A program made the position numbers and the translations under genes. Below, piece after piece: positions 34,783 through 43,468 of a stretch of DNA of 64,000 nucleotides (positions within the stretch are counted from its first letter, which is position 1; every line of letters begins with the position of its first letter). Under the pieces are notes generated by a model. The model ran no database searches. It saw nothing but the letters and a program-made list of their open reading frames with translations, and was not told the DNA's origin. The stretch is from Streptomyces lasiicapitis. Lineage in GTDB: Bacteria; Actinomycetota; Actinomycetes; Streptomycetales; Streptomycetaceae. The stretch spans positions 124,001 to 188,000 of the forward strand of contig NZ_BMNG01000017.1 in assembly GCF_014646335.1 (NCBI RefSeq), in the 5' to 3' direction.

Positions 34783-35979
34783 ATGAGCGATGAGACAAGG
34801 CTGATCGGAAGGCAGCGCGGCCCGGTGCGGAGGTCACTGGCCCGCGCGGCCGTCGTGGTGGCCGTGGCCGCGGGGGCCCTGGCCGCCCCGGCGGCCGCCT
34901 CCCCCGACCATGGCCACGCCCGCACCCGCGCCGCCATCGACGCCGCCGTACGCGGCGGCATCCCCGGCGTCACCGCGCAGGCACGCGACAACCGCGGCCC
35001 CTGGAACGCCGCTTCAGGCATCGGCGACCTGCGCGAGCACACCCCGCGCGGCGCCCACGACCGCTTCCGCGCCGCCAGCATCACCAAGACCTTCGTGGCG
35101 ACGGTTGTGCTGCAGTTGGAGGCGGAGGGCAAGCTCGACCTGGACGACAGGGTGGGCCAGTGGCTGCCCGGCGTGGTCGCGGGCCACGGCCACGACGGCG
35201 ACAGGATCACCGTGCGCCAACTCCTCAACCACACCAGCGGGATCTACGACTACACCGACGACCCGGGCGTCGTACGCATGTACTTCACGCCGGAGTTCCT
35301 CAAGCACCGCCACCGCACCTGGACCCCGCGCGAACTCGTGGCGGTGGCCATGCGCCACAAGCCGGACTTCGCGCCCGGCAAGGGCTGGCGCTACTCCAAC
35401 ACCAACTACCTGCTCGCCGGCCTGATCATCGAGAAGGCCACGGGACACCCGTACGGCGACGAGATCCGCCGCCGCGTCATCGAGCCCATCGGCCTGCGCG
35501 CCACTTCCGTGCCCGGCACCAACTCCACGGTCCCCGGCCCGAGTTCGCGCGCGTACTCGAAGCTGTCCGAGCTGTCCAAGGCGTCCAAGAAGCCGGAAGG
35601 ACGTACGTACGACGTGACGGAGCTGAACCCGTCCGCCGCGGGCGCGTCGGGCGAGATGATCTCGGACGCGGCGGACCTCAACCGCTTCTACTCGGCCCTG
35701 CTGCGCGGCCGCCTGCTGCCGAAGAAGCAGCTCGCCGAGATGAAGCGGACCGTCCCGGCCGACGGCGACGAAGCGGGCGGCGGCCGCTACGGCCTCGGCC
35801 TGCTGCGGCTGAAGCTCCGCTGCGGCACGGTCGTCTGGGGCCACGGCGGCGGCATCCACGGCTCCCTGTCCCTCGCGCTGACCACGACCGACGGCCGCCA
35901 CGCGCTCACCTTCAACTTCAACGGCGACTGGGCGGGCGGCCAGGACCGGATCATGCAAGCGGAGTTCTGCCCCCAGTAG
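34783..35979 (+). CDS. Secreted serine hydrolase, beta-lactamase/DD-peptidase fold
   Basis: A 398-residue class C-like serine hydrolase with a signal peptide (about residues 16-40, ending AAASPD). Active-site motifs are SITK (SxxK nucleophile), YSN in WRYSNTNYLLAG (YxN) and HGG near the C-terminus in place of KTG. This pattern fits D-alanyl-D-alanine carboxypeptidases and esterases of the family rather than a true beta-lactamase. AGGAGGAGGG lies just upstream of the ATG. It is probably expressed with or near the preceding phosphoesterase gene. Confidence 0.88.
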   Translation: MSDETRLIGRQRGPVRRSLARAAVVVAVAAGALAAPAAASPDHGHARTRAAIDAAVRGGIPGVTAQARDNRGPWNAASGIGDLREHTPRGAHDRFRAASITKTFVATVVLQLEAEGKLDLDDRVGQWLPGVVAGHGHDGDRITVRQLLNHTSGIYDYTDDPGVVRMYFTPEFLKHRHRTWTPRELVAVAMRHKPDFAPGKGWRYSNTNYLLAGLIIEKATGHPYGDEIRRRVIEPIGLRATSVPGTNSTVPGPSSRAYSKLSELSKASKKPEGRTYDVTELNPSAAGASGEMISDAADLNRFYSALLRGRLLPKKQLAEMKRTVPADGDEAGGGRYGLGLLRLKLRCGTVVWGHGGGIHGSLSLALTTTDGRHALTFNFNGDWAGGQDRIMQAEFCPQ

Positions 35980-35999
35980 CCTGCGTGCTGCCCGCATGC

Positions 36000-36042
36000 G
36001 TGCGGGGGCGGAGCCCCGCCGTCCAGGGTTCCGCCCCCGCAC
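36000..36042. terminator. Bidirectional hairpin
   Basis: GTGCGGGGGCGGA and TCCGCCCCCGCAC, perfect 13-base arms around a 17-base loop, lie between the serine hydrolase gene and the convergent endonuclease-like gene. Confidence 0.7.
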
Positions 36043-36071
36043 TCCCCTCCTGCGCCGCATGCCATGGGCTG

Positions 36072-37154
36072 CTACCTGGGCAGCACCACGACATACGCCG
36101 CCGGGTCCCGGTCGGCCGCCGCCATCAGCGCCGTCCGCACGACCGTGGCCTGCTGCTCCGCCCCGTCGCGGAGCTTCTTCGGAGTGATGTGTACGACGGT
36201 GATGCCGAGCCGTTCCAAGTGCTCGCGTTTACGGGCGTACTCGGACCATTCCCCCAGCTCCCGGCTCCGGTCGGAGAGGGACGAGCCGAAACCGTCCTCA
36301 CCCTGGCGCGGCGCCCGTGTGTCGAGCTCGACGGCGACCGCGTGCTCGGGCCAGTAGGCGTCCACGCCGCCCAGGTGCGGGCCGCCGGGCAGCCGCAGGT
36401 CGACGTTCCACAGCGGCTCGGGCAGCCCGTGCTCGCGGATCAGCGCGTACAGGCGGTCCTCCGCGATCGCCCGCCCTTCCGCGAGCAGTGAGTCCACGGC
36501 GTCCACGACGTGCGGCCGGGTCAGCAGCCGCGCGTTGTTCAACTCCCGTACGACGGCCGCTGGTTCGCAGTGTCCGCCGCGCACCGCCTCGGTGAGCAGC
36601 CGCCGGACCGCGCTCGCCTCGGCGAGCTGCGCCACGGCGTCGGCGAGCGCGCGCGGCACCGGGACCACGGGAAGTCCGGTGACCTGCTGGGGAGTCGGCA
36701 GGGTGTGGCCGCGGACGAGACGGGCGCAGCCGGTGGAGCGCAGCCGCCGGGTGCGGGGCACCAGGACGTCGATGCGGTCCAGGGAGAGCAGCGGGGGCGC
36801 GGAGGAGAAGCGGTGCAGCGCGAGGGCGGCGAGCCCGGTGATCATCGCGTCCGCGTACGCGGCGTGCTGTTCGCCGGGGCCGGGCTGCGCGGGGACCGAC
36901 CTGGCCTCCTTGGCGGGCGGGCGGCCCGCGTACAGGAGCACGCCGTGCAGCCGCTCCTCGCTGGTCGGCGGGCCCGGGTGGAGCAGGAAGACGCCGGGGA
37001 GCAGTTGCTGCCAGGGGCCGCCGGGCCGGCAGTGGGCGGTGGTGGTGGCGCCGGAGACGCCGTGCTCGCGGAGTTGGGCGGCGCTCATGACGCGGCGCTG
37101 GGAGGTGGTCAAGTGGCACAGGGGGCGGGGGGAGAGTGGGGTGTTGTGGTTCAT
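36072..37154 (-). CDS. Hypothetical protein with AbiEi-like N-terminus and PD-(D/E)XK-like C-terminus
   Basis: A 360-residue protein of a type frequent in actinobacteria. The N-terminal part (TSQRRVMSAAQLREHG and LLPGVFLLHPG) resembles the winged-helix antitoxin domain of AbiEi proteins. The C-terminal part (about 255-355) has a nuclease-like core: AIAEDRLYALIREHG, GGVDAYWPEHAVAVELD (candidate D...ExD) and EHLERLGITVVHITPKKL, as in DUF559/Vsr-like domains. No AbiEii-like toxin partner is adjacent. The ATG at 37154 starts just before the domain; the frame stays open upstream. Role unknown. Confidence 0.7.
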   Translation of the reverse strand: MNHNTPLSPRPLCHLTTSQRRVMSAAQLREHGVSGATTTAHCRPGGPWQQLLPGVFLLHPGPPTSEERLHGVLLYAGRPPAKEARSVPAQPGPGEQHAAYADAMITGLAALALHRFSSAPPLLSLDRIDVLVPRTRRLRSTGCARLVRGHTLPTPQQVTGLPVVPVPRALADAVAQLAEASAVRRLLTEAVRGGHCEPAAVVRELNNARLLTRPHVVDAVDSLLAEGRAIAEDRLYALIREHGLPEPLWNVDLRLPGGPHLGGVDAYWPEHAVAVELDTRAPRQGEDGFGSSLSDRSRELGEWSEYARKREHLERLGITVVHITPKKLRDGAEQQATVVRTALMAAADRDPAAYVVVLPR

Positions 37155-37496
37155 GACGGGGCCATTCCCGCGCCGGACCGGGCCTCTAACCGCCGTTACA
37201 GTCCTGTCGACAAAACCGGACAACCCCGCCCTAAAGTACGGGCGTTCGAGAGCCGAAAATGGCTGGTTCGGGGTAAGTGCGGGGGGTGCGGGCGTGCGTC
37301 GGGGGGCGTGCGGGGATGGCTGCCGCCCTCTGGATGCCCTCTTGTGGGCGGCGGACACCGTTGTCATACTCGGCGCGATGTTTGGCATGGACGCGACGTA
37401 ATTCGGGCCATCCCTGAGGCGCGTCCGCGCCAGGCACCGGTAACTCCCAAGGACCGCACCCCACTTGAGCGGTCCATCCCCCCATGGAGGTACTGA
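37155..37496. other. Divergent promoter region, no gene seen
   Basis: This 342-base gap separates the endonuclease-like gene from the S1 protease gene. It contains short CGCCC/GGGCG dyads near 37230, an AT-richer patch around 37200-37260, and GGAGG just before the protease GTG. No credible ORF was seen. Confidence 0.5.
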
Positions 37497-38573
37497 GTGA
37501 GCACCCAACGAGCGAACAGGCGACGTCTGACCCTCACCGGAATCGGTGTCGCCGCGCTGGTAGCCGGCACCCTGACGATGGCGAACGCCAGCGCCGCCAC
37601 GCCCGCCCCGACCCCGGACACCCTCACCTCGTCGGCGGCGAGCAAGCTCGCGGACTCCCTGTCCGCCGACCTCAAGAACAGCGCCGCCGGCACCTACTAC
37701 GACGCGGCGGCGAAGAAGCTCGTCGTCAACGTCCTCGACGGCGCCGCGGCCGACAAGGTCCGCGCGTCCGGTGCCGAGGCCAGGCTGGTCGAGAACTCCC
37801 AGGCCCAGCTCAAGGCCGTACAGAAGGACCTCGGCGAGAGCGCGGTGCCCGGCACCTCACGCGGCGTGGACCCCCGCACCAACAAGGTCGTCGTCACCGC
37901 CGACAGCACCGTCAAGGGCGCGGCCCTCGCGCAGTTGAAGAGGGACGTCGCCGCCCAGGACGGCAAGGCCGTCCTCAAGCGCACGGCCGGAAAGTTCACG
38001 ACGCTCATCCGCGGCGGCGACGCCATCTACGCCTCCGGCGGCCGCTGCTCGCTGGGCTTCAACGTGGTGAAGAACGGCCAGCCGTACTTCCTCACCGCCG
38101 GTCACTGCGCCGCCCTCGCCGGCACCACCTGGTCGGAGAGCCAGGGCGGCTCGGCCATCGGCACCGCCGAGGACTACGGCTTCCCCGGCCGTGACGACGC
38201 GATCGTCAAGTACACCGCGAGCGTCGCGCACCCGAGCGAGGTCAACCTCTACAACGGCGGCGCCCAGCAGATCACCGGCGCCCGCACGGCCGTCGTCGGC
38301 GAGCAGGTACAGCGCAGCGGCAGCACCACGAAGCTGCACGGCGGCTCCGTCCAGCGGCTCAACGTCTCCGTCAGCTACCCGCAGGGCACCGTCAACGGCC
38401 TCATCCAGACCAACGTCTGCGCCGAGCCCGGCGACAGCGGCGGCGCGATGTTCGCCGGCAACAGCGCCCTCGGCCTCACCTCCGGCGGCAGCGGCAACTG
38501 CTCCAGCGGCGGCCAGACGTTCTTCGCCCCGGTCACCGACGCCCTGTCCCGCTACGGGGCACAGATCGGCTGA
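37497..38573 (+). CDS. Secreted chymotrypsin-like serine protease (S1, streptogrisin type)
   Basis: A 358-residue preproprotease. The signal peptide covers about 1-34, a pro-domain about 35-170, and the mature domain starts near IRGGDAIYASGGRCS. Triad residues are His203 (TAGHC), Asp in GRDDAIVKY (233 or 234) and Ser314 (EPGDSGGAMF); paired cysteines 184/204 and 308/near GNCSSGG fit the two disulphides of streptogrisins. The pro-domain should act as an intramolecular chaperone. GGAGG lies shortly before the GTG. This adds to the cluster of secreted peptidases here. Confidence 0.93.
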   Translation: MSTQRANRRRLTLTGIGVAALVAGTLTMANASAATPAPTPDTLTSSAASKLADSLSADLKNSAAGTYYDAAAKKLVVNVLDGAAADKVRASGAEARLVENSQAQLKAVQKDLGESAVPGTSRGVDPRTNKVVVTADSTVKGAALAQLKRDVAAQDGKAVLKRTAGKFTTLIRGGDAIYASGGRCSLGFNVVKNGQPYFLTAGHCAALAGTTWSESQGGSAIGTAEDYGFPGRDDAIVKYTASVAHPSEVNLYNGGAQQITGARTAVVGEQVQRSGSTTKLHGGSVQRLNVSVSYPQGTVNGLIQTNVCAEPGDSGGAMFAGNSALGLTSGGSGNCSSGGQTFFAPVTDALSRYGAQIG

Positions 38574-38599
38574 CGCACCGTAAGCGCTCTTCCCCAGAC

Positions 38600-38640
38600 G
38601 CCGGGCGGGCCAGGAACAGCCCGTCCGGCGTTTGAGGACG
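38600..38640. repeat. Dispersed repeat, short copy E
   Basis: ACGCCGGGCGGGC and GCCCGTCCGGCGTTTGAGG form the inner hairpin of the dispersed family downstream of the S1 protease gene. The G-rich outer modules are missing; an imperfect duplication containing GCGCAGCGCGA follows (38645-38715). Confidence 0.6.
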
Positions 38641-38756
38641 AGTGCGCAGCGCGATGCTCTGAGAACAAGCACCGCGGCGCGCCGCTTTGAAGACCAGCGC
38701 GCAGCGCGACGAGCGGGCCCAGGGGGCAGCGGCGCCCCCAGGCCCAACCGCACCCC

Positions 38757-41369
38757 TCAGGCGAGGCTCGCGGCCGCGTCGCAGGCCTGCGCCCGCAGCG
38801 ACCGCGCCAGGTCGTCCCGGGCCTCCAGGACCAGGCGGCGCAGCGCGGGCGGCGCCTGCTCGTGCGCGCCGAGCCATGCGTCCGCCGCGTCCAGCGTCTC
38901 CTGGCCGTCCTGAAGGTGCGGGAACAGGCCCCGCACCACGTCCATGCCGATCTGGATGGAACGCTCGGCCCACACCCGCTCGATCACCGCGAAGTACTTC
39001 TCCGCGTACGCAGTCGTCAGCTCGCGCTGCGAGGGCTGCTGGAAGCCCGCGATGGTGGCCTCCACCAGCGCGTTGGACAGCGCGTCCGACTCCACCACGG
39101 ACGCCCACGCCTGCGCCTTCACCGCCGCCGACGGCCGTGCCGCCAGACAGCGGACCTGGTGCCGCTTGCCGGACGCCGTGTCGTCCCTGGTCAGCTCGGC
39201 GGCCAGCGCCTGCTCGTCCGCCGTGCCGTGCACCGCGAGCGCGCCGAGGAACGCCCAGCGCAGCTCCTGGTCCACATCGAGGCCGTCGATCTTCGCCGTG
39301 CCGTCCAACAGCCCCTGGAGGAGCTGGAGATCGGCCGCCGACGACGCCACCGAGGCGAAGAACCGCGCCCAGGTGAGCTGGTGCTGGCTGCCGGGATCGG
39401 CCAGGCGCAGCTCCCGCAGGGCGCCCTGGGCGAGCGCCGTGCCGCCCTCCTCGCGCCAGTCGGGCGCGGCGTAGTGCGTGCGGGCGGAGCTGGCCCAGGC
39501 GTGCAGCATCTGGAGCACGCCGATGTCGGACTCCTTGCCCGCGAAGCGCAGCACGAGGTCGATGAAGTCCCGCGCGGGCATGAGCGCGTCCCGCGTGAGG
39601 CTCCACAGCGCCGACCAGCACAGCGCGCGGGCCAGCGGGTCCGTGATGTCCCCGAGGTGGTCGCGGAGGGTGGCGAGCGACGTCTCGTCGAAGCGGATCT
39701 TGCAGTACGTCAGGTCGTCGTCGTTGACCAGGACCAGCTCCGGCGCCTCGGCCCCGGCGAGCTCGGCGACCGTGGTCCGCGGGCCCTCGACGTCGACCTC
39801 CGCGCGGGCGTACCGCACGAGTTCGCCGGCCTCGCGGCGGTACAGGCCCACCGCCACGCGGTGCGGGCGCAGTTCGCCACGCGGCGGAGCCGCATGTTCA
39901 GATGCAGCCGACGCGGCGGCCTCCTGCACCACGGCCAGCTCCGTGACGCGGCCCTCCGCGTTCAAGGTGACCTGCGGGGTCAGGGAGTTGACGCCCGCGG
40001 TCTGCAGCCACGCCCGCGACCAGGCCGTCATGTCCCGGCCGCTGGTCTCCTCCAGGACGGAGAGCAGGTCGCCGAGGCGGGTGTTGCCGTACGCGTGCCG
40101 CTTGAAGTAGCGGCGGGCGCCCTCCAGGAAGGCGTCACGACCCGCGTAGGCCACGAGCTGCTTGAGGACCGAGGCGCCCTTGGCGTACGTGATCCCGTCG
40201 AAGTTGAGCTTGGCGTCCTCCAGGTCGCGGATGTCGGCCGTGACGGGGTGGGTGGAGGGGAGCTGGTCCGCGCGGTAGGCCCAGGCCTTGCGGTTGTTGG
40301 CGAAGGTGATCCAGCCGCTGGTGAAGCGCGTCGCCTCGACCATCGAGAAGGAGCCCATGAAGTCGGCGAAGGACTCCTTGAGCCACAGGTCGTCCCACCA
40401 CCGCATGGTGACGAGGTCGCCGAACCACATGTGCGCCATCTCGTGCAGGATGACGTTGGCCCGGCGCTCGTACGACGCCTGGGTGACCTTGCCGCGGAAG
40501 ATGAACTCCTCGCGGAACGTGACGCAGCCCGGGTTCTCCATCGCGCCGAGGTTGTACTCGGGGACGAAGGCCTGGTCGTACTTCCCGAAGGGGTACGGGT
40601 AGTCGAAGTTGTCGTGGAAGAAGTCCAGGCCCTGCTTGGTGACGAGGAAGACGTCGTCCGCGTCGAAGTGCTTGGCCAGGCCCTTGCGGCACATCGCGCC
40701 GAGCGGGATCTCCAGGCGCGTGCCGTCCTCGAAGACGCGCTCGTAGGAGTCCGTCACGTAGTGGTAGGGCCCCGCGACGACGGCCGTGATGTACGTGGAG
40801 ATCGGCTTGGTCTCGGCGAACTGCCAGACACCGTCGGCCAATTCACCGACCCCGTTGCTCCACACCGTCCAGCCCTCCGGCGCCTGCGCGGAGAAGCGGA
40901 AGGGGGCCTTGAGGTCGGGCTGTTCGAAGTTGGCGAAGACGCGGCGGGAGTCCGCGGGCTCGTACTGCGTGTAGAGATAGACCTCGCCGTCCTCGGGGTC
41001 GACGAAGCGGTGCATGCCCTCGCCCGTGCGGCTGTAGGCGCACTGGGCGTCCACCACCAGCTCGTTCTCCTCGCGCAGGTCCTCCAGGGCGATGCGGGCG
41101 CCGTCGAACACCTCCGAGGGGTCCAGGTCCTTGCCGTTGAGGGACACGGCCGTCACGCTCGGCGCGATCAGATCGGCGAAGCTCGTGGCACCCGGCTCCG
41201 CGCAGCGGAAGCGCAGGGTCGTCACCGACCGGAACGTGCGCGGCGTCCCCTCGCCGCCGTCGCTGTCTCCCACCGCCGAGCGGAGGTCGAGGAAGACCTC
41301 GTACCCCTCGACGGACAACAGCGCGGCCCGCTCCTGGGCCTCGTCGCGGGACAGATTCTCACCGGGCAC
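38757..41369 (-). CDS. M1-family aminopeptidase, second PepN paralogue
   Basis: An 870-residue zinc aminopeptidase with the same domain plan as the pepN product at 12770-15334. GAMEN is at 275-279, HEMAH at 309-313, and Glu332 in KESFADF is the third zinc ligand. The GTG at 41369 is chosen because its product begins MPGENLSRDEAQ, matching the other PepN, and GGGAG lies just upstream. No signal peptide is present. The two enzymes differ in the specificity-lining stretch after the zinc site (here MGSFSMVEATRF), so their peptide preferences may differ. Confidence 0.92.
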   Translation of the reverse strand: MPGENLSRDEAQERAALLSVEGYEVFLDLRSAVGDSDGGEGTPRTFRSVTTLRFRCAEPGATSFADLIAPSVTAVSLNGKDLDPSEVFDGARIALEDLREENELVVDAQCAYSRTGEGMHRFVDPEDGEVYLYTQYEPADSRRVFANFEQPDLKAPFRFSAQAPEGWTVWSNGVGELADGVWQFAETKPISTYITAVVAGPYHYVTDSYERVFEDGTRLEIPLGAMCRKGLAKHFDADDVFLVTKQGLDFFHDNFDYPYPFGKYDQAFVPEYNLGAMENPGCVTFREEFIFRGKVTQASYERRANVILHEMAHMWFGDLVTMRWWDDLWLKESFADFMGSFSMVEATRFTSGWITFANNRKAWAYRADQLPSTHPVTADIRDLEDAKLNFDGITYAKGASVLKQLVAYAGRDAFLEGARRYFKRHAYGNTRLGDLLSVLEETSGRDMTAWSRAWLQTAGVNSLTPQVTLNAEGRVTELAVVQEAAASAASEHAAPPRGELRPHRVAVGLYRREAGELVRYARAEVDVEGPRTTVAELAGAEAPELVLVNDDDLTYCKIRFDETSLATLRDHLGDITDPLARALCWSALWSLTRDALMPARDFIDLVLRFAGKESDIGVLQMLHAWASSARTHYAAPDWREEGGTALAQGALRELRLADPGSQHQLTWARFFASVASSAADLQLLQGLLDGTAKIDGLDVDQELRWAFLGALAVHGTADEQALAAELTRDDTASGKRHQVRCLAARPSAAVKAQAWASVVESDALSNALVEATIAGFQQPSQRELTTAYAEKYFAVIERVWAERSIQIGMDVVRGLFPHLQDGQETLDAADAWLGAHEQAPPALRRLVLEARDDLARSLRAQACDAAASLA

Positions 41370-41545
41370 GGGCTGCACTCCCTTGTGGCTCGCGTATGGC
41401 TCGCATGACTCGTCCATGGATCGCATGACTCGTCCGAACGCCTCTGATCCTCGCATGCGCCCAGTTCGGCGGACATCGGGGAATGCCCCGGCACAGCCCC
41501 GACGTTCCCCGGCCAGATCCCCGAACGGATTCCTTAGGGAGAGAC

Positions 41546-42193
41546 ATGTCCGAGAACGCTGCGAGCGGCAAGACCCCGGTCGACTTCTGGTTCGACCCGC
41601 TGTGCCCGTGGGCCTGGATGACCTCGCGCTGGGTGCTCGAAGTCGAGAAGGTGCGCGACATCGAGGTCCAGTGGCACCTGATGAGCCTCGCCGTCCTCAA
41701 CGAGAACAAACTGGACGAGCTGCCCGAGGAGTACCGCGAGATGCTCGCGACCCACGCCTGGGGCCCCGTCCGCGTGGTCATCGCGGCACAGCAGGAGCAC
41801 GGCGCCCAGGTCCTCGGCGACCTCTACACCGCGCTCGGCACCCGCATCCACAACCAGGGCGAGGGCCCCACGAAGGAGGCCGTCGCCGGCGCCCTGAAGG
41901 AGGTCGGCCTGCCCGCGTCGCTCCTTGACCACTGGGACTCCACGCCCTACGAGGCCGAGCTGCGCGCCTCGCACAACGAGGGCATCGACAAGGTCGGCCA
42001 GGAGGTCGGCACCCCCGTCATCGCCGTCCCCGGCGCCGACGGCGAGCAGGTCGCCTTCTTCGGCCCGGTCGTCACCCCCGCCCCCAAGGGCGAAGCGGCT
42101 GCACGCCTGTGGGACGGCACGCTCCTGGTCGCGTCCACGCCGGGCTTCTACGAGATCAAGCGCACGCGCACGCAGGGCCCGATCTTCGACTGA
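41546..42193 (+). CDS. DsbA-fold oxidoreductase of the mycothiol-dependent Rv2466c type
   Basis: A 215-residue cytosolic thioredoxin-fold protein with an inserted helical domain. The active site is PLCPWAW: Cys20 is present but the second cysteine of CPWC is replaced by Ala, which suggests a monothiol mechanism with mycothiol. Other family markers are the WHLMSLAVLNENK strand, the cis-Pro segment GTPVIAVP and the C-terminal STPGFYEIKRTR. GGGAGAG precedes the ATG. It is divergent from the second PepN gene and convergent with a small cysteine-rich gene. Confidence 0.85.
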   Translation: MSENAASGKTPVDFWFDPLCPWAWMTSRWVLEVEKVRDIEVQWHLMSLAVLNENKLDELPEEYREMLATHAWGPVRVVIAAQQEHGAQVLGDLYTALGTRIHNQGEGPTKEAVAGALKEVGLPASLLDHWDSTPYEAELRASHNEGIDKVGQEVGTPVIAVPGADGEQVAFFGPVVTPAPKGEAAARLWDGTLLVASTPGFYEIKRTRTQGPIFD

Positions 42194-42196
42194 GGC

Positions 42197-42415
42197 TCAG
42201 TCGATCCCGGGCGGTATTTTCAGCGGATCCGGCCAGCACCTCTCAGTGTTGTACGTGCGCACATTGCGGCAGGTTCCCTTGGCGCACATGCAGTACTCCT
42301 CCACGTACAGCTCCTTGAGCTTTCCGCGGAGCCAGGCCTTCTGATTCACGGTCAAGGGCCGATGCGACTCGCGTGTGCCGCACGTTCGGCAGGACAGGTG
42401 CCGTGGCTCGGTCAT
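42197..42415 (-). CDS. Small cysteine-rich hypothetical protein
   Basis: A 72-residue protein with six cysteines: a CRTCG pair near residue 10 and a second group EYCMCAKGTCRN near residues 43-53, plus Cys61. The spacing suggests zinc binding, in the manner of a small zinc-ribbon protein. The ATG at 42415 is preferred to an upstream start at 42460 because the latter runs into the sodF terminator. It converges on the DsbA-like gene with three bases between stops. I do not recognise the family. Confidence 0.6.
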   Translation of the reverse strand: MTEPRHLSCRTCGTRESHRPLTVNQKAWLRGKLKELYVEEYCMCAKGTCRNVRTYNTERCWPDPLKIPPGID

Positions 42416-42445
42416 TGAGTCACTGTCTGCCGGAACCGCGCATAC

Positions 42446-42488
42446 CGAAAGGCCCCTCACGAGTCACGTCCTCGCGAGGGGCCTTTCG
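42446..42488 (-). terminator. Terminator downstream of sodF
   Basis: CGAAAGGCCCCTC and GAGGGGCCTTTCG are perfect 13-base arms with a 17-base loop, about 85 bases after the sodF stop. Confidence 0.75.
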
Positions 42489-42572
42489 TTCATCCGCCTG
42501 CCTGCATGAAGGTTGAGAAGACGATCACGAGGCAGGACGTACAGCGGGGCCCGAGGGCCCCCGAGGCGAAGA

Positions 42573-43223
42573 TCAGGGAGCCAGCAGCAGGCTGTTCACG
42601 CGCTGCTTCGCGGCCTCGTAGCGCTTCGCCACGTCCTGCCAGTTCACGACCTGCCACATGGCCTCGATGAAGTCCACCTTCTGGTTCTTGTACTGCAGGT
42701 AGAAGGCGTGCTCCCAGGCGTCGAAGACCAGGATCGGGGTGGAGCCCTGGCCGACGTTGCCCTGGTGGTCGTAGATCTGCTCGACGATCAGGCGGTTGCT
42801 GAGCGGCTCGTAGGCGAGGACGCCCCAGCCCGAACCCTGCGTCGTCGCGGAGGCCTTGGTGAGCTGGGCCTTGAACTTGGCGAAGGAGCCGAAGGACTCG
42901 GTGATGGCGTCCGCGAGCTCGCCCACGCCGTCGGCGGCCGTCGGCTCGCCGCCGCCGCCGTCCTTCGGGCCGTTCATGTTGTGCCAGTAGATGCTGTGCA
43001 GGATGTGCCCGGAGAGGTGGAAGGCCAGGTTCTTCTCCAGGCCGTTGATGGCGCCCCACGACTCCTTGTCGCGGGCCTCCGCCAACTGCTCCAGGGTGTC
43101 GTTCGCACCCTTCACGTACGCGGCGTGGTGCTTGTCGTGGTGGAGCTCGATGATCTGCGGGTTGATCACCGGCTCCAGCGCCGCGTAGTCGTACGGAAGT
43201 TCAGGAAGCGTGTAAATGGCCAT
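42573..43223 (-). CDS. sodF: Superoxide dismutase, iron (Fe/Mn family)
   Basis: Cytosolic dismutation of superoxide to H2O2 and O2. The 216-residue product has the four metal ligands at His28, His76, Asp168 and His172 (DAWEHAFYLQY) and the GWGVLAYEPL segment of the family. In Streptomyces, the iron enzyme SodF is made when nickel is scarce: nickel-loaded Nur represses sodF, and a small RNA from the nickel-dismutase mRNA blocks it post-transcriptionally. That regulation is known for S. coelicolor and inferred here. The nickel enzyme gene is not in this window. Confidence 0.93.
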   Translation of the reverse strand: MAIYTLPELPYDYAALEPVINPQIIELHHDKHHAAYVKGANDTLEQLAEARDKESWGAINGLEKNLAFHLSGHILHSIYWHNMNGPKDGGGGEPTAADGVGELADAITESFGSFAKFKAQLTKASATTQGSGWGVLAYEPLSNRLIVEQIYDHQGNVGQGSTPILVFDAWEHAFYLQYKNQKVDFIEAMWQVVNWQDVAKRYEAAKQRVNSLLLAP

Positions 43224-43294
43224 GAGTGAGCCCTCCGACGTGCTCTGCGTGCTGTGCCGCGCCGTGTCGCGCGGCGCCGCCTCGCACCTCTTTA

Positions 43295-43311
43295 TTGCGA
43301 CCTATGTGCAA
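43295..43311 (-). promoter_or_regulatory. Possible Nur/Fur-type operator upstream of sodF
   Basis: TTGC and GCAA flank a 9-base spacer (TTGCACATAGGTCGCAA on the coding strand), about 75-90 bases before the sodF start. This is close to the TTGCA/TGCAA elements described for Nur but not a full consensus match. Confidence 0.4.
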
Positions 43312-43396
43312 CTGCAGGCTAGCAGCAGGAGTACGGTGAAGTTGATCAGCCCTTCGTCCTAGGCCGGGGGACCCACGGACCCGTGCCACGGACGGC

Positions 43397-43433
43397 CGAA
43401 GGCCCCGCTCCACAGGGGGGAGCGGGGCCTTCG
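43397..43433 (-). terminator. Terminator of APC permease gene
   Basis: CGAAGGCCCCGCTCC and GGAGCGGGGCCTTCG, perfect 15-base arms with a 7-base loop, start 36 bases after the permease stop. Confidence 0.75.
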
Positions 43434-43468
43434 GGGGCTGCTGGTCGCAGGGGCGCGGCGCGTGGGCG

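Noticed and set aside
34783..35979. True beta-lactamase assignment
   Set aside because: SxxK and YxN are present but the third motif is HGG and the layout fits DD-peptidase/esterase relatives better.
36072..37154. Possible AbiE-type toxin-antitoxin system
   Set aside because: Only an AbiEi-like N-terminal resemblance is present; no AbiEii nucleotidyltransferase gene lies on either side.
38862..41408. Long plus-strand frame opposite the second aminopeptidase
   Set aside because: Mirror artefact of codon bias; zinc motif and GAMEN are on the minus strand.
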